Program-made: the position numbers and the translations under genes
Part shown: one piece after another, positions 11,647 through 22,751 of the stretch
Position numbering within the stretch: the stretch's first letter is position 1
Layout: each line of letters starts with the position of its first letter
Assembly (NCBI GenBank): GCA_036172665.1
Contig: CM069872.1
Span: 21,555,001-21,619,000 of the forward strand
Origin: Prosopocoilus inquinatus
Taxonomy: Eukaryota; Arthropoda; Insecta; Coleoptera; Lucanidae
Length of the DNA: 64,000 nucleotides
Direction: 5' to 3'
Notes under the pieces: model-generated
The model's database searches: none
What the model saw: the letters and a program-made list of their open reading frames with translations, nothing else
Told to the model about the DNA's origin: nothing

Positions 11647-12805
11647 GGGTCATTCCATGTCAAGTGGACCAATTTTAGAAGTCTTCCCCACTAGACCATC
11701 TCCAAATCTCATGAAATTGTGTAATTATATTCTGTGTAGTCTTAAACCATACTGTATCAAATTTTTGTTGTCGATCGACGCGGTTCAATTTTTACGCGTT
11801 CACATGAAAATGTTTCAACTTTGAATAATTATTGTGAAAGAAACAGCGAAGATGTCAACTTGAGTTTTCGTACCATTCATATACCTTTTAAGTTGAATCA
11901 AAATTTGACATTCACTAGTTTTTTGATTTGTTCTACTTGTCACAATAACAGCTGAAATTTGACAAAAAAATTTCGTTACGCGTTAAAAAACTGAAACTTT
12001 ATGCGCTCTTATTTTCTTATTATCGAAACCTTTCGAACCCAGGCTTGGTGATCTGACTAGAACACTTCACTGTTTGCAAAAATTTCATATATGAGGTTGA
12101 TTAAATTCCTACCTGAAGAAATATGATTCATCAAAGTAGACCGAAAACTGTTTTTCACGGATTTTTGGGCATGTTTGAGGCCCGATGTCTCAGGCAACCT
12201 TCTTAGATTTTATTTAAATTTGAATATTAGCAAGACTGACTTGTTACCTTTCAATTACATATGTAGAGTTTAATTTTGGACCCGTTCCTCTAAGTTGGTA
12301 AAAAAATATTCAAAATATTTGTACTTTTTTGCAAGCCTATAAATTAACAACACTGCTTAAAGTTTGGATAAACGTCAGTAAAGTAATTTGGACAGATTGT
12401 TAAATCGGTCTCTTATGTGTATTCTTTCACGAAATATAATTTCTAGCTTTCTTCTTATACAGATGTTCCAACTAGAACTCTTCAATAATAGTATGCAATC
12501 TTTGCGATTTATTTCTATACTTTTTTTTATCAAATTGATCATAAGTGGATATCGTGGTCACCACATGTAACTAACGAAAGTGAAAATACTTACTTTTCAG
12601 GATATCAACAAGAAACAAAGTTTTAAAGTTAATTAAAAAAATTTCCCCTACAGGCTTTATTTTTCTGTCAATTTAAACTCAACTCTGAACTCTTAATTGG
12701 TGTTTAACACATTTAAAATATATTTTAACTTAGATACAATTACTGCAATTAGTTTAACGACTCTTTTATTATTTTTCTCGTTAAGGTTGGAGATATCCAA
12801 TATCA
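11647..12805 (+). repeat. Foldback element, left arm
   Basis: This arm pairs with 14149-15309 in inverted orientation. The inner boundary is visible where ggttggagatatccaat (about 12785-12801) matches attggatatctccaacc at the start of the other arm. It contains the stretch gcttggtgatctgactag, which also occurs in the partial third copy inside the loop. Confidence 0.85.
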
Positions 12806-13442
12806 AGAGTATGTAAATGCAAATCAATTTTTTTACGTTATATGTACACAATATTTTTCAAAAAAATAATAATAGAATAATCTTTTGTTTACAATATTGA
12901 AAAAAAAAAAAAATAATTACAATATCACGAAAAGATTATACCAGAAAGTGACTACCTGTATTTAAAAGATAGCAAATTTAGCATGAGAAAAAAAATAACC
13001 AATATAATTATCATCTAATTGTTTTTTTTTATATTTTTTTTTTGTATGCACTTGAATATTTGAGTTCCTTATGTTTCCAGAAACAAAACAATTCAATTCA
13101 AATTTCATGGATTTGTTTTTACGCAACACTTCGAGAAATAAAATTTAAAAGTAGCACAGCTGGATACTTTTCCTTTAGGATATCTGTATAGCAAGAAAGC
13201 TAGAATTTATTTTCCGTAAAAAGTTATATTAGGCAGGTTCCGGAATCTCTTTACTTTAAAGGCATTTATCTGTTTAGTCAAACTTAAAATACGTGTTTAA
13301 GTACAAGCATCCAAAAATGTATTTGTATTTTGTAAGGGGTTATTTTCAGTAAAACTTTTAATCATTCGGAGAAACGGATCCATAATTTAACTTTATATCT
13401 CTTAAAGATGACAAATTCAGTATTTGTAATGTTAAAAAATTA

Positions 13443-14135
13443 AAAAGAAGATATAGCTGATACAGTAGCCTTTGAGCAAGCACAAAAACTAAACGAAATC
13501 GAGGGGATGTTATAAATTTGGAGGGACACCTATATAATAGGAAAGTTGGAACTTGTAGTTTTGTAAAAGAAAAAGCATAGGAAACAGATTTATCAATCTC
13601 CGCGTAAAAGAAGATATAGTTGATTCATTAGCTTTTGAACAAGCACAAAACTTAGGCGAAATCGAAGGGATGTTATAAATTTGGAGGCACATCTGCATAT
13701 TAGGAAAGCTGGAACTTGTAGTCTTGTAAGGGAAGAAGTATAAGAAACAAATTTAAGAATTTCTGCTTACTTTACTAACGTCTAGCCTTTTAGCCAAACT
13801 TTAAGCAGCCTGCTTAATTTACAGGTTTGGAAAAAGGTACAAATATTTTGAATATTTTTTTATCACCTTAGAGGGACGGGTCCAAAATGAAACTCTATGT
13901 AATTGAAAGGTAACAAGTCAGTCTTGCTAATGTAGTAATCTAAGAAGATATACTTTGATTAATCATATTTCTTCAGGTAAGAATTTAAGCAATCTCATAT
14001 ATGAAATTTTTGCAAACAGTGAAGTGTTCTGTCAGATCACCAAGCCTGGGTTCGAAAGGTTCCGATAATAAGAAAGTAAGAGCGCTTAAAGTTTCAGTTT
14101 TTTAACACTCAACCAATTTTTTCGTCAAATTTCAG
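13443..14135. repeat. Loop repeats: two ~163 bp units and a partial third arm copy
   Basis: Units at about 13443-13604 and 13605-13770 start aaaagaagatatag and share agcacaaaa, gggatgttataaatttggag and ggaacttgtag. From about 13740 to 14135 the loop matches, in direct orientation, the arm segment at about 14515-14985. Shared stretches include actttaagcag, tacaaatattttgaatattt, gagggacgggtccaaaat and tcaccaagcctgggttcgaa. The element therefore carries an internal, more diverged, partly deleted copy of its own arm. Confidence 0.75.
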
Positions 14136-14148
14136 CTGTTATTATGAC

Positions 14149-15309
14149 ATTGGATATCTCCAACCTTAACGAGAAAAATAATAAAAGAGTCGTTAAACTA
14201 ATTGCAGTAATTTCAAAATATGTTTTAAATGTGTTAAACACCAATTAAGAGTTCAGAGTTGAGTTTAAATTGACAGAAAAATAAAGCCTGTAGGGGAAGT
14301 TTTTTTAATTAACTTTAAAACTTTGTTTCTTGTTGATATCCTGAAAAGTAAGTATTCTCACTTTCGTTAGTTACATGTGGTGACCACGATATCCACTTAT
14401 GATCAATTTGATAAAAAAAAGTATAGAAATAAATCGCAAAGATTGGATACTATTATTGAAGAGTTCTAGTTGGAACATCTGTATAAGAAGAAAGCTAGAA
14501 ATTATATTTCGTGAAAGAATACACATAAGAGACCGATTTAACAATCTGTCCAATTTACTTTACTGACGTTTATCCAAACTTTAAGCAGTGTGGTTAATTT
14601 ATAGGCTTGCAAAAAAGTACAAATATTTTGAATATTTTTTTACCAACTTAGAGGGACGGGTCCAAAATTAAACTCTATGTAATTGAAAAGTAACAAGTCA
14701 GTCTTGCTAATGTTCAAATTTAAATAAAATCTAAGAAGGGTTGCCTGAGATATCGGGCCTCAAACATGCCCAAAAATCCGTGAAAAACAGTTTTCGGTCT
14801 AGTTTGATGAATCATATTTCTTCAGGTAGGTATTTAATCAACCTCATATATGAAATTTTTGCAAACAATGAAGTGTTCTTGTCAGATCACCAAGCCTGGG
14901 TTCGAAAGGTTTCGATAATAAGAAAGTAAGAGCGCATAAAGTTTCAGTTTTTTAACGCGTAACGAAATTTTTTTGTCAAATTTCAGCTGTTATTGTGACA
15001 AGTAGAACAAATCAAAAAATTAGTGAATGTCAAATTTGGATTCAACTTGAAAGGTATATGAATGGTACAAAAATTCAAGCTTACAGCTTTGCTGTTTCTT
15101 TCACAATAATTATTCAAAATTGGAACATTTTCACGTGAACGCGCAAAACGTGGGTGGGCACATTTTCCTTAATAGACTGTAAAAAATGAACCCCGTCAGA
15201 TAGACAACCAAAATTTGGTACAGTATGGTTTAAGACTCCACTGAATACAATTATCAAATTTCATGAGATTTGGAGATGGTCGAGTGGTCCACTTGACATG
15301 GAATGACCC
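14149..15309 (-). repeat. Foldback element, right arm
   Basis: Inverted partner of 11647-12805. It differs from the left arm by scattered substitutions and small indels, for example near the outer end around 15130-15200, where the right arm has sequence absent from the left arm. Overall similarity is high, which points to a moderately recent insertion or to gene conversion between the arms. Confidence 0.85.
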
Positions 15310-15313
15310 TTAT

Positions 15314-17112
15314 TAGGTTTATATGCAAAGGCAGAATTTAATTGTTAGATGTTGGGGCAATGAATTGAGAGAGGTTACTGTATCGATATACCGATCATTC
15401 ACACTTTATATTTGAATATAGTAATTGATAAAATTGGCGAAATCGGTGATTAAACCTCGAGCAAATGAATTCGCGGCCTTGCAGAGTTCAAATTTTAGGC
15501 ACGTTCAGAAACTTCTGTGATTTTTGCCAGGTCCCCCCCAGCCTTGTGGCGAACGTATTTCGAAAGCATAGCAATTTCGTAGCTTTTTTTGCGCTAAATC
15601 GCCCTAGGCGCACCTATTGTTCAAAGCAAACACCTGTCAGAAGAGTTTCACAAATATCTCGAATCACGCCGTTAGCGAAAACATAATTAATGAGGCGAGC
15701 TAGCTAGCGCCTAGGAAATTTTTATTGTTTGTTTTTTTTTTGCGCATCTGCACTTTGGGAATTTGATGGTCGGTTCTTTTTATAGCATTTCGGTGACCGC
15801 ACGGGACTATAAAATAAAAATTGCACGATGTAATTCTAATTAATTTAATACTGCGCTGCGGAAGAAAGAATTTGTTCTGCCTCGCGTACTTGAATTCCGC
15901 GATTCGTTTTTCTCGGTAACGTGAACGTATATTATTGCGCTAATTTATTGTACGTCACGACCATTATGATTGTGTTTCGTTCCGCGCGATTTTTTTCTTT
16001 ATTCTGCGGCCGCGCGGAAGGTAAACAAATTAATATCTCGAGAGGCAATTAAGAGGCACTTATGCTCGGATCGGTTGGAACTAGAAATAGGCGGAATTTT
16101 GCATAATTTGCTTTTCTTCTTTTGCCAAGTACGTTAAGGTGGCAGCAATGGCGGATGTTCATAAGTGGCGCTATTTTGTGTGCTAGTGTTAATTTGACAC
16201 ATCTACTTTAATTATTGTTAGTACCTAACCCCACATATTCACGTCCCTGGTTATAATTATTCTTTCCTTAATTAATATAAGGAATATTAAAAGAAAAGAA
16301 AAATAGTAACTTACATAAATGAACCGTTGCGTCGCGTCAGTTTTTGACAGCGCCACCTGTTTTTCACTTTATTTTTTTTTTTCATACAGTGCCGTAGGAA
16401 CTTCCCCCACGTTTTAACACCGCCGAACTGCCGCTCTCACGACCCGGTCATAAGTAGCGGACGGCGAACTCTCAGCACGGAGCCCCCACCTGACGATGCG
16501 TGTTGGACTTTAACCGATCGTGATGGGTTTTCCTATGGTACTTGGGCTTCTATGACTGACCTTTTTTCTCAGGTCTCCGATGGTTCCGGGTTCAAACAGT
16601 GAACTATAATACTTTGATTTACGATCCGAAAATCCATACGAAACCTTACCGTCGCGTCATCATGAGAAACAGTAGTATTCACGAAGTTGGACAAAAAAGA
16701 GAAACACGTTTTCTATTATTAACTTATTGTTGGGTCATTTGTTTTGTTATTATCACGGAAACAAAAGATTGTTTTGCACCTAATGAAAACAAAAGACGAT
16801 TTCGATTGTAACTTGAACCCAGGACAATCTTGAGCGCAACGGAAAACAAAAACACGATCTTGAGTTGCATGCAAAAGGTGTTTTCGCCTAAGTTTAAGTT
16901 ACATCTTACAGGAAAGACGATTCCTGGAGTCAATTGGAAACCAATAATCGCAACAAACTTGGTTATATCGGAGAGATAAAGTGTGCAACAAATGTTTTTT
17001 TACCTTGTTTCATTAAGATGAAAAAGCGACCGTGATTGCAAGGAAAACGAAAACCTAATGGAAAAAGTAAGACTATTTTGGATACAAAGGAAGGAAAAAT
17101 AAGTCTCTAATG
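15314..17112. other. Unassigned 1.8 kb
   Basis: I see no recognisable coding sequence. Open frames of 60-73 codons at 15465, 16599 and 16724 match nothing I know. Segment 15850-16160 is richer in CpG than its surroundings. Segment 16790-16880 carries a dispersed repeat that is also present near 55530. Confidence 0.5.
16791..16870. repeat. Dispersed repeat shared with 55.5 kb
   Basis: This segment contains aacaaaagacgat, then a degenerate tract, then aatcttgagcgcaacgg and acgatcttgagttgca. The region at 55526-55556 reads aacaaaagacgatcttgagt and continues gcaacgaaac. Both copies lie in AT-rich flanks without coding content. The family is unknown. Confidence 0.4.
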
Positions 17113-17459
17113 CCCGATTTCTTCACGTCTTGATAAATTTATCTGTCAGGTAATAACTTCGGAAACAATTGTCGCAACTATGGCTTCCAAGGATAAAACC
17201 TGACGGATAAATTTATCAAGATGTTTTCCGATGAACATGGGGCCTGTTAATGTAACGTACCTTCTTTAAAATTTCTCCACGTGGTTGTCGTTAACTGATA
17301 ATTGTGAACCAGCCTTGCATTAAACGTAATAAATTGACCTAGGTCCAATTGGACCACCTCTTGAAAAAATTATCTGCCAGGTAATATCCTCGGAAACTAT
17401 TATCGATACAATCGTTCCCAAGGATAAATTTATCAGGAAGTGAAAAAATCGAATTCGGG
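17113..17459. mobile_element. 347 bp MITE with duplicated internal hairpins
   Basis: The outer ends are CCCGATTTCTTCACG at 17113 and, as reverse complement at 17459, CCCGAATTCGATTTTTTCAC. The element contains two related units, about 17129-17220 and 17360-17436. Both read cttgA-AAATTatctg, caggtaatat/aac, tcggaaac and ccaaggataaa. The first unit is itself a hairpin, because ttgataaatttatc is inverted at its end. No coding capacity is present. Confidence 0.6.
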
Positions 17460-18206
17460 ACAGTATCGCCGCGTACATTTGTGCCACTCTAAGAAAAGGT
17501 GCTCAATATCCGCACAGGTATAAATCGCCTCGGTTTTGAAAAATTACCTTTTCTTGCAAATATTACCTGAAAAGTTATTCCGTGAGAAAATTTAACTGAA
17601 AACTTATTTCTTGCGGATCAAAAATAATCAATTGCTTTATTTTATTAAACCAAGTAAGATATAACATAACATAAAGGTAACTCTTGCACTGTATATATTT
17701 ACATTTGCAAAAGTCCAAAGCTCTTTTTAATTGAAGTTTCTGTAAATATAATATAAAAAAAACACTTTTCAGGTTTCTTGTAGCGTTGTATCATTCTTTA
17801 TATTATCTGATCTGACTTAATATACCATATGTCCAAATAAATTGGAAGTGTAAACGAATGTCGTATCCTATAACATCAAGCAGTTGTTAATTCATTAATT
17901 GCAAGCAAATAAAAATTGCTTTAGTAATCCAGACAAACGTTTTGCCTTCCATGGCTTACATTTATCAAAAAATTATTTGAACAATTGACGAAAAGTTGAG
18001 ATTGGCAGTTTTTGCTTAAAACTCAAAAAGAAAAGAAAATAGCTAATTTCTATTTAGACTATTGAGATCGAAACTTCGCAATTTTTTTTTTTTCTGTTTC
18101 TGTTATAGTTACAGAGATGCCAATGAAAGACATAGAATTAGGATTAAGCTTGACAATGTAAATTTCTTTGAAATTTTGAAAAAACTACCAAAATTCCAAT
18201 TTCTTT
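17460..18206. other. Unassigned 0.75 kb
   Basis: AT-rich sequence between the MITE and the TTAA that bounds piggyBac C. The stretch ccatatgtccaaataaattg near 17825 and the following tgtcgta words resemble 5430-5490, which suggests an old dispersed repeat. No gene is seen. Confidence 0.4.
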
Positions 18207-18431
18207 TTAACCCATTATGACCGGAATTTTTATTTATTTTTTGTTGAAGTACTTTTTTTACTTTTATGTAACAATGTACATCAAAGAAACGTATTTTAGT
18301 ATGCTTTTTTAGAAAATATATACGTTTACTTTTGAAAAAACATGTATGTTACCCTAGGACATTCATCTGCCTGATTTTAAGTTGCATAAGAAAAGACGTG
18401 TAATTTATTTTGTATTATAAATATTTCCTAA

Positions 18432-20207
18432 CTACATAGTTTTTGTGTGAAAAATCACGTTACATTCAATACATAAACCAGCGTCGCACTTTATGCAAAG
18501 GGTTCTTGCGCTAGTCGTGCAACCTTCTCCAACGCAGCGACGTCTCCTTTTATTTGGTATTGAGGTCAAAAGATGATTTTTGCCATCATACCTGATATCG
18601 TCAGATATTCTGTTGAACGATACGCTAGATCTTGAGGTGCATGGCCGGCCTGCTCCTTTGGGAGGATGTTCATATGTCTTGAGGTACGTCTGTGTAATAC
18701 TTCGTCTAAAATCAAGTTGTGAAATTTTGGAATTATTAGCTTTTCTGTATAATAACCATGAGTTTGTAATAGAAACGTCTAATAGATAAGTGAAGATACA
18801 CCACCACCATTTTTTTGAACGAATTCCAATGCGGTACTTCGATACAAATTCATCCATCAAATCAGTCCCCCCCATGTTATTGTTATATTCAGCAATAACA
18901 TGGGGTCGCGGCACTTGGACGCACTTTTTTTCATTTTTGTTATATCTTTGTACGTTCCCCATTGGTTTTATGCCATGACAGGTGGAACCGGTAGTGACGA
19001 CGTTATTGTCTGCCCATTTGACAAAAATAATGCCAATAGCTGAAACATGAGTACCCCTATTACGTTTTTGCATGTGTTTCTTCGAAGGTAAAGGACAGTT
19101 CTTTGGTATTCTATTGTCACGTATAGTACCGGTACAACCATACCCTCGTTGCTGCATATCATTTAACAAATTCATTCCGGTAAATAAATTATCCAAGTAA
19201 AATTTATATGGATATAAAGTATCAATCATAGAGACAAACGGTGCTGTACATTTTCCATACAAAATTTCATATTTTTCTTTGGCAATTGGAGATTTTCCCT
19301 GGTATAGATCACAGTTTACTAAGTAACCTTCGCTAGTGTTTAGAGCCCACATTTTAAAACCAAAGCGGATGGGTTTTCCTCTAATAAACTGTTTACATCC
19401 ATGTTTTCCATAATATTTAATCATCGATTCGTCAAAATCTAATTTTTCAACGGGTACGAAAAATTTTAAAAAACGTTCTGTCAATAATTCCATCAATGGT
19501 CGTAGTTTACATAATTTATCAGAATAATCAATTTTGGTATTATCAGCACAGTGTACAAACCTCATTATTTGAATAAATCTGTCCCTTCTCATTGCGTTGC
19601 TAACTAGAAGATTCTTTAAATCTGTCCCAGAATCCCAATAAAAACGTTTTCCTGGCTTTTGATCGTACCCACTTACAATCAAAATTGCTATAAAAGCTCG
19701 AAATTCATCTGCTGTAACGTTGGGATTTGGGCAATTCTTGAAAGCGGCATAATTTCTAGTTTCACGTACGAGAAGATCAATTACTTCATTATCGATAAAT
19801 TGTTCTAAAATAGCTACGCAAGAAATATCACGAAAGTGTTCGTAATAAGGATGAGGGAAAACTCTACTATTGGATTCCACTAGATCCGCATTTTCGATCC
19901 AATTTATAGAGTCCCTGAGATTGATTTTTTGAGGAAAATTTTGACTTGTATTGGGTATTTGGGAACTAGCAGCGAGGTCTTCAAAATCTTGAATTTCGCC
20001 AACACATCGATCTTCAACGTCTTGTTGCGAACTAATTCTTTCTGAGGTATGCAGTTTTATCTCTACTTTTGAACGAAGCTGACGACCGCTCAAATTATCC
20101 AATGTGCCTCCATCATCTTCCTCGGCCGAATCCTCGTCTGTCAGAGCGCTGATCTCTGGCGGCTCTATAAAAATCTCGCTAGTATCAGCAATATAAGCCA
20201 TTTCCAA
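18432..20207 (-). CDS. piggyBac transposase C, intact ORF of 591 aa
   Basis: This is a cut-and-paste transposase that would act in the nucleus on TTAA targets. The first 80 residues are acidic and unstructured-looking (EDSAEEDDGG). The DDE_Tnp_1_7 core follows from about residue 110 to 500. The catalytic aspartates are in LDFDESM (D259), FYLDNLFT (D339) and MGGTDLMDEF (D449), with spacing close to the classic piggyBac D268/D346/D447. The C-terminal cysteine-rich domain, residues about 548-590, reads CVGEGC...CIKCDAGLCIEC with a final histidine motif, and would bind zinc and end DNA. The length of 591 is normal for the family. The ATG at 20207 is the first methionine and precedes the acidic N-terminus. 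No frameshift or stop is present. Its promoter region is split from the distal end by the Tigger insertion. Confidence 0.9.
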   Translation of the reverse strand: MEMAYIADTSEIFIEPPEISALTDEDSAEEDDGGTLDNLSGRQLRSKVEIKLHTSERISSQQDVEDRCVGEIQDFEDLAASSQIPNTSQNFPQKINLRDSINWIENADLVESNSRVFPHPYYEHFRDISCVAILEQFIDNEVIDLLVRETRNYAAFKNCPNPNVTADEFRAFIAILIVSGYDQKPGKRFYWDSGTDLKNLLVSNAMRRDRFIQIMRFVHCADNTKIDYSDKLCKLRPLMELLTERFLKFFVPVEKLDFDESMIKYYGKHGCKQFIRGKPIRFGFKMWALNTSEGYLVNCDLYQGKSPIAKEKYEILYGKCTAPFVSMIDTLYPYKFYLDNLFTGMNLLNDMQQRGYGCTGTIRDNRIPKNCPLPSKKHMQKRNRGTHVSAIGIIFVKWADNNVVTTGSTCHGIKPMGNVQRYNKNEKKCVQVPRPHVIAEYNNNMGGTDLMDEFVSKYRIGIRSKKWWWCIFTYLLDVSITNSWLLYRKANNSKISQLDFRRSITQTYLKTYEHPPKGAGRPCTSRSSVSFNRISDDIRYDGKNHLLTSIPNKRRRRCVGEGCTTSARTLCIKCDAGLCIECNVIFHTKTM

Positions 20208-20302
20208 AACTTCCTGAAGAGTTAGACCTCTTCTATAATAAAAAAAATACTCTAAATAAACAAAATTTGAAAAAAAAAATATTTGACCCCATTAGAATCT
20301 AG

Positions 20303-20320
20303 CGTTACATATATGTAACG
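20303..20320. promoter_or_regulatory. 18 bp perfect palindrome upstream of transposase C
   Basis: The sequence cgttacatatatgtaacg is its own reverse complement and lies about 100 bp upstream of the ATG at 20207. The same core recurs at 22716-22731 near the element terminus. I infer a binding site for the transposase or a regulator; nothing in the sequence proves it. Confidence 0.5.
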
Positions 20321-20653
20321 TAAAGAACATGAGAACATCAATGATACATAGATCACAATTTTTGCAACTATCATACTACTAGGTTAGAAAAGAAGTAGTT
20401 AGCTTTAATGTAATGGGGTGAATAAGCATGTGAACACATAAATACCGTAATAATAAAACTTACTGGAATCGAACGTCACAATCCATTGTCCGTTTTGTAA
20501 TTGTTCGGATGTTAAAGATGATAAAACGCTTCAGTAGCACAAACAAACGTTAAGCATGGTTTAGTTTGAATTCTGACTTTTTACTATCATGTAGACAGTG
20601 TCATCTGCCAGGAAAATACCAAATAATACCTGGTATAGACAAAAATACAGATA

Positions 20654-22704
20654 CAGTATAACCTCGATTATCCGTGCTCGTCGGGACCGGACTCGGCACG
20701 GTAAATCGGAAAACACGGATAATCCGCATATATGTAACGTCGTTCCAAAATTAGAACAAATTGACAGTTTTTTAATACTTATTACCTTATTTATTAAGGA
20801 ATATAGCACAAGTAGATTACAGGTTTTAATACTATGTATATATTTTCTTCAGTTTTTATTAAAAAAATCAGTAATATGTTTCTGTACTTTACTCGCAAAC
20901 AAATTAGATTTTATAGATTCCTTCATTTTTCTTAAATTTAAAACAATACTGATATCAGTTTCTGGTTGTTGCTCAAAATAATCCAACAAAATATCTATGG
21001 CACCCATTGCTTCATTATGGTTTATTCGGATATTTTCGATTCGTTCCTCTTCAGCACTGTCTTCCATCTCTACGTTAGCTGGAGACAATGTTCCCGGCAA
21101 ATTTTTCCCAATCATTTCTTCTTCAGACATTTTCTCATAACCTAAGTCGTTCTCATCACAACGTAGCCATTCTGCAACGTCCGATTCTTCTATTCCTTTT
21201 AACTCTTCTACTTCTTGCGCTATTGTGCATATAGCGTTGCAGGATACTTCTGAAGGAGTTTCTAACTCTTCAGCTTCGGCTTCTTCAAGAGTCATTATTT
21301 TTGAAAAAGCGCGGGCTATGTGAGTTCCTTTTACATCATTCCATGCTCGAGCAATGGCATATATAGCATCTTTAATAGTTAATTTTTTCCAAAAACTTTT
21401 GATATCCACATCACCTAACAAATTCAACATTAAATCCTTTCTGTAAAGGCGTTTCATTGCTTCTATTACAACCTGATCCATCGGTTGAGCAATAGACGTA
21501 ACATTTGGGGGTAAAAATGAGACAAAAATATTACCGTCATTTGACTTCAAAATTGCGCCATTTGGATGTGAAGGCGCGTTATCAAGTAAAAGCACTGCCT
21601 TTTGGGGTAAATTATTTTCAGCAAGGAACATGCGAACTTCAGGAACAAATTCTTTAAAGAACCAGTTTTTAAAAATGTCTCGATTCATCCAACCCGCGCT
21701 TTGATTGTAGCTAACCGGTAACAACTGCTTATTTAAATTTTTGAACACTCGCGGATTTTTTGATTTTCCCACTACTGTTAGTTTTAGCTTATGCTTCCCA
21801 GAAGCATTTGCACAGCATAAAACTGTTATTCTGTCCTTACTGGCCTTATATCCCGGAGCACTCGTCTCATTTGATGCTGCAAAAGTTCTTCTGGGCATGG
21901 CTCGCCAATATAGTCCTGTTTCATCCGCGTTGTATATTTGATACAGCGTTAGAACGTTTTTTTTTAATAAGATCTTCCAGATCACTACAAAACTCTACTA
22001 TTGCTACCTCATCAGCACTTAATTTCTCACCCTGTATAGACAATTCTCTTATTCCGTGACGCTTTTTAAAACGATGCAGCCAACCTAAGGAAGCGTTAAA
22101 CCTGCCTTGGATTTGCAGTTTTTCATGAAAAATGTGAGCTTGTTATGAGCACATCGAACCTGACACTGGCACTCCTTCCGCTCTTTTTTGAAGAAACCAT
22201 TTTACCATTGCATTATCCAATTCTTTATATGTCGATTCTTTTAGCGTTCTGCGGGTTGTACTTGACTGGTAAAAATATCTGATTTTGAAACAAAGCTTTC
22301 TAATTTCATTTTATTTTTAATAATATCACGAACAGTTTGTACGCCTACATTATAGAACCTCGCTAAATTTCCTATACTGTCACCTTGTTGACGTTTCTGT
22401 ATTATTTCCAACTTTTGTAATATGGTCAAAACATTTCGTTTACGTTTAGAATTCATGATTACAGCTAAACACTTGTGCTGTCTAATAATTTCACTTAGTT
22501 ACTTACGACAGCACTTTACCCAAACGTTAAAATTTGAAAACATAAAGCAATGCACAAATTTCACCGAATCGTAGGTATTCGATTACTATTCGGAGGTTTC
22601 CGGTATTCACACGGATAATCGAAACCCGGAAAATCGAAAGAGTCAGAAAGCACGGTTAATCCGCAGCACGGACGATCCGCACACGGATAATCGGGGTTGT
22701 ACTG
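20654..22704 (-). mobile_element. Tigger/pogo element nested in piggyBac C
   Basis: The left end is CAGTATAACCTCGATTATCC at 20654. The reverse complement of the right end (to 22704) is CAGTACAACCCCGATTATCC. Both are flanked by TA (20652-20653 and 22705-22706), the target duplication of the Tc1/mariner/pogo superfamily. Related cggataatc words recur inside both ends. The size of 2051 bp is near that of a full-length Tigger. It inserted into the 5' region of piggyBac C and is therefore younger than that insertion. Confidence 0.9.
20849..22456 (-). pseudogene. Tigger-type (pogo) transposase, three lesions
   Basis: The N-terminal CENP-B-like helix-turn-helix is intact at 22241-22456 (RNVLTILQKLEIIQKRQQGD, VGVQTVRDIIKNK). 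A frame change near 22240 leads into the second DNA-binding domain (KELDNAMVKWFLQKRAEG, FNASLGWLHRFKKRHGIREL). That part holds a TAA near 22135, and a further frame change falls in an A-run near 21970. The DDE_1 catalytic domain then stays open for 378 codons, with aspartates in YNADETGLYW, LLDNAPSHP and IAQPMDQ, and continues to an acidic C-terminal tail. The pieces at 22456 and 21985 are in the same frame, so the two frameshifts cancel. With only three lesions this is a rather young copy, and the A-run shift could be a sequencing error. Confidence 0.9.
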
Positions 22705-22751
22705 TACCTACAAGTGTTACATATATGTAACGCCAGGTCATAACGGGTTAA

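Larger units (their letters stand above)
11647..15309. mobile_element. Foldback DNA element with 1.16 kb terminal inverted repeats
   Basis: The element begins GGGTCATTCCATGTCAAGTG at 11647 and ends with its reverse complement at 15309. It is flanked by TTAT on both sides (11643-11646 and 15310-15313), which I read as a 4 bp target-site duplication. The arms are 11647-12805 and about 14149-15309, and they appear to be more than 90% identical. The 1.34 kb loop holds only AT-rich sequence and internal repeats. No transposase is encoded; mirror-image 60-codon frames at 12388-12570 and 14371-14553 are an effect of the arms. The superfamily is undetermined. Confidence 0.85.
18211..22747 (-). mobile_element. 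piggyBac element C with nested Tigger
   Basis: TTAA at 18207-18210 is followed by CCCATTATGACCGG. At the other end the minus strand reads TTAA (22748-22751) then CCCGTTATGACCTGG. The two ends match in 12 of 14 positions. The intact transposase lies at 18432-20207. The Tigger element 20654-22704 interrupts the 5' untranslated part; without it the element would be about 2.5 kb. Perfect palindromes of the core gttacatatatgtaac lie at 20303-20320 and 22716-22731. Confidence 0.9.

Noticed and set aside
12388..14553. Two near-identical 60-codon ORFs on opposite strands (12388-12570 and 14371-14553)
   Set aside because: They are the same position in the two arms of the foldback element; no motif, AT-rich, and no other coding sign.
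16560..16600. ggttccgggttcaaac, considered as a tRNA or tRNA-derived SINE B box
   Set aside because: No A box at proper distance, no cloverleaf, and no tail.
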